This document shows, piece after piece, positions 11,509 to 13,072 of a stretch of DNA of 13,072 nt. How positions within the stretch are numbered: position 1 is the first letter of the stretch; the number at the start of each line of letters is the position of its first letter. The translations under genes and the position numbers were made by a program. The notes beneath the pieces are model-generated. The model was not told the DNA's origin, did no database searches, and saw only the letters and a program-made list of their open reading frames with translations. Source of the DNA: Thioalkalivibrio sp. (GTDB lineage Bacteria > Pseudomonadota > Gammaproteobacteria > Ectothiorhodospirales > Ectothiorhodospiraceae); the NCBI GenBank assembly GCA_003550945.1, contig PULL01000039.1, positions 1-13,072 on the forward strand, read 5' to 3'.

Positions 11509-12828
11509 TCAGGGCCGACGTTCCATCGGCAGGTAATCCGTAAGCCCGTTCCCGGTGTAGATCTGCCGGGGGCGCGCAATGCGCCCGCCCGGCATCTGGC
11601 TCTGTTCCCACCAGTGGCCGATCCAGCCGGGCAGCCGGCCCATCGCGAAAATCACCGTGAACATGTTGGTCGGAATCCCGATCCCACGCAGCAGGATGCC
11701 GCTGTAGAAGTCGACGTTCGGATACAGCTTCCGCTCGACGAAATAGGGATCCGACAGCGCGATCTCCTCCAGCCGGCGAGCGATCTCCAGCAGCGGGTCG
11801 TCTCCGGAGAGCTGGGGCACCAGTTCTTCCGCCACCTTCTGAAGCATCTGGGCCCGCGGATCGAAGTTCTTGTACACGCGGGGGCCAAAGCCCATCAGCC
11901 GCACCTTGCTGTCCTTGTCCTTCGCGAGGCGCACGTACTCTTCCGGCGTGATGTTTCCCCGGTGGATCTGCTCGAGCATGTTCAGGACCGCAACGTTCGC
12001 ACCCCCGTGCAACGGACCCCACAGCGCGCAGACACCGGCGGCGCAGGACGCGAACAGGTTCGCGCCGCTCGAGCCCACCATGCGGACCGTGGAGGTCGAA
12101 CAGTTCTGCTCGTGGTCCGCGTGCAGAATCAGGATCAGATTCATTGCCTTGCGCACCAGGTTCGGGCAGACGTACTGGCGGTAGGGCAGCGAGAACATCA
12201 TGTGCAACAGGTTGGGTACGTAGCGCAGGCTCGGATCCGGGTAGATGTAGGGCAGCCCACGTGAATGCCGGAAGGCATAGGCGGCAATGGTTCGGATCTT
12301 GCTGATCAGCCGGGCCGCGGCGTGGCGCAGTTCGTGCTCATCTTCGAGCTCATGGAGCTCCGGGTGGTAGCAGGACAGCGCATTGATCATCGCCGACAGG
12401 ATCGCCATCGGTGGCGCCGATCGTGGAAAGCCCTCGAACTGATGCTTCATGCCCTCGTCGATGTTCGCGAACCGCGTCAGGTCTTCGGAGAACGAGTGGT
12501 ACTCCGTCTCACTGGGCAGATGGCCGAAGATCAGCAGCCAGGCAACCTCGATAAACGTCGGGCTGTCCACGAACTGCTCGATCGGAATTCCCCGGTACCG
12601 GAGAATTCCCTCGTCGCCGTCGATGAAGGTGATCGCGCTCGTGCAACTCCCGGTATTGCCGTACCCGGGATCCAGCGTGATGTGCCCGGTATCGGCGCGA
12701 AGCTGGGCGATGTCGATGCCGCGCTCGCCTTCGCTGCCCTCGACAACGGGCAGCCGGTACTGATTTCCATCGAGCAACAGCGTGGCAGGTTCAAGGGAAA
12801 CGGGCTCAGGCGTCAGAGGTTCGTTCAT
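11509..12828 (-). CDS. gltA: Citrate synthase (GltA type) with substituted active-site histidine
   Basis: By family this condenses acetyl-CoA and oxaloacetate to citrate, the first step of the citric acid cycle. It is 439 aa, full length and unbroken. Conserved blocks are LILHADHEQNCSTSTVR, SSGANLFASCAAG, WGPLHGGAN (H274, equal to H264 in E. coli), NVDFYSG (D373, equal to D362) and KIARPRQ-like RIARPRQIYTGN near the end. The block expected as MGFGHRVYKN reads MGFGPRVYKN: P316 (codon CCC, 11883-11881) replaces the oxaloacetate-binding His305. A single base change from CAC would explain it. Activity is therefore doubtful unless this is a sequence error or a lineage trait. The start at ATG 12828 is preferred over GTG 12837 (three residues longer); neither has a good ribosome site. 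Divergent from a probable sdhC, as in E. coli. Confidence 0.93.
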   Translation of the reverse strand: MNEPLTPEPVSLEPATLLLDGNQYRLPVVEGSEGERGIDIAQLRADTGHITLDPGYGNTGSCTSAITFIDGDEGILRYRGIPIEQFVDSPTFIEVAWLLIFGHLPSETEYHSFSEDLTRFANIDEGMKHQFEGFPRSAPPMAILSAMINALSCYHPELHELEDEHELRHAAARLISKIRTIAAYAFRHSRGLPYIYPDPSLRYVPNLLHMMFSLPYRQYVCPNLVRKAMNLILILHADHEQNCSTSTVRMVGSSGANLFASCAAGVCALWGPLHGGANVAVLNMLEQIHRGNITPEEYVRLAKDKDSKVRLMGFGPRVYKNFDPRAQMLQKVAEELVPQLSGDDPLLEIARRLEEIALSDPYFVERKLYPNVDFYSGILLRGIGIPTNMFTVIFAMGRLPGWIGHWWEQSQMPGGRIARPRQIYTGNGLTDYLPMERRP

Positions 12829-13055
12829 CGGGCGCACTCATGGTCGTCTGGAAAGGAAGACAGTGGCATTGCCACCCGTTGATGGTAGAGGAAAACGACC
12901 ATCATGAGACATCGCACGCCCGAATGGCCGCGGCAGCGCCAGGATCCGTACGGTTTTTTCGATGGAAAGGGCGTCCAGATGCCATTTTCGTCCCAAAAGA
13001 CCGGCGCATTGACTATTCTCGGGTGCAACACCAACGGCAAAGGAAGGAACCATCG
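12829..13055. promoter_or_regulatory. Divergent gltA/sdhC-type spacer with palindromes
   Basis: A 227-bp spacer. Near gltA is the perfect palindrome GTGGCA-T-TGCCAC (12863-12875); further out, TGATGGT (12880-12886) and ACCATCA (12898-12904) form a perfect 7-bp inverted repeat 11 bp apart. CCGTACGG (12946-12953) is followed by a T-run to 12959. The plus-strand ribosome site AAGGAAGG (13040-13047) serves the gene at 13056; TATTCT near 13014-13019 is a possible -10 without a clear -35. In E. coli this intergenic region is bound by global regulators; the palindromes are candidates for such sites, but I recognise no specific regulator. Confidence 0.4.
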
Positions 13056-13072
13056 ATGGCCTACAACCGAAG
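13056..13072 (+). CDS. 5' end of next gene, possibly succinate dehydrogenase cytochrome b subunit
   Basis: Only ATG plus four codons and two bases are in the window (MAYNR, then Ser or Arg). The start is secure: AAGGAAGG sits 8 nt upstream. SdhC proteins commonly begin with a short lead containing an Asn-Arg or similar just before RPLSPHL, and sdhC is the classic divergent neighbour of gltA, so sdhC is the best guess. This is inference from position and five residues; the gene is cut by the window edge. Confidence 0.45.

Noticed and set aside
11000..12022. 340-aa minus-strand ORF
   Set aside because: Out-of-frame shadow spanning gltA, the terminator hairpin and the secreted-protein gene.
12825..13053. 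Two 71-aa minus-strand ORFs in the gltA/sdhC-type spacer
   Set aside because: No ribosome site or protein character, and they would cover the promoter region of both flanking genes.

Overview
The window is a GC-rich chromosomal segment, about 13 kb, most consistent with a gammaproteobacterium. The pointers are a GltA-type citrate synthase divergent from a probable sdhC, a ProV/ProW/ProX betaine importer, a PA2779-family protein, and a TonB with a very acidic, almost lysine-free sequence. The last two points would suit a halophilic or haloalkaliphilic lineage such as Ectothiorhodospiraceae, but that is inference and no marker gene here fixes the genus. There is no phage, insertion sequence, CRISPR array or obvious island.

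Layout: (1) positions 1-330 hold the edge of an unidentified gene, then tRNA-Arg(ACG) with its own promoter and terminator. (2) 487-885 (-) is an orphan PA2779-family exported protein, followed by an intergenic stretch with a hairpin repeat. (3) 1201-4640 (-) is the glycine betaine/proline-betaine ABC importer in the order proV, proW, proX. (4) 4883-6334 (-) carries a thioredoxin-like/HEAT fusion, a 65-aa protein and a stand-alone two-CBS protein; the CBS gene has a near-perfect FNR/ANR box placed as in a class II activated promoter. (5) 6506-6976 (+) is a hemerythrin-like protein, convergent with (6) 7005-7526 (-), a membrane-anchored protein whose predicted periplasmic part is one long heptad repeat with methionine at many core positions. 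(7) 7825-11443 (+) is a tight TonB energy-transduction operon: exbB, exbD, a second exbD, a 509-aa tonB, and a small secreted four-cysteine protein. (8) 11509-12828 (-) is citrate synthase, followed by a structured divergent spacer and the first codons of a probable sdhC at the right edge.

No complete new multi-gene system is evident. The strongest oddities are inside recognisable families. Citrate synthase has proline where the conserved oxaloacetate-binding histidine of the GHRVYK motif (His305 in E. coli) should be. The second ExbD has asparagine in place of the essential transmembrane aspartate, so the operon encodes one D-type and one N-type subunit. The methionine-core coiled coil at 7005-7526 is unassigned and compositionally extreme. 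The TonB linker is about 385 residues, acidic and lacks lysine. All product calls come from reading the sequence; no database search was run.
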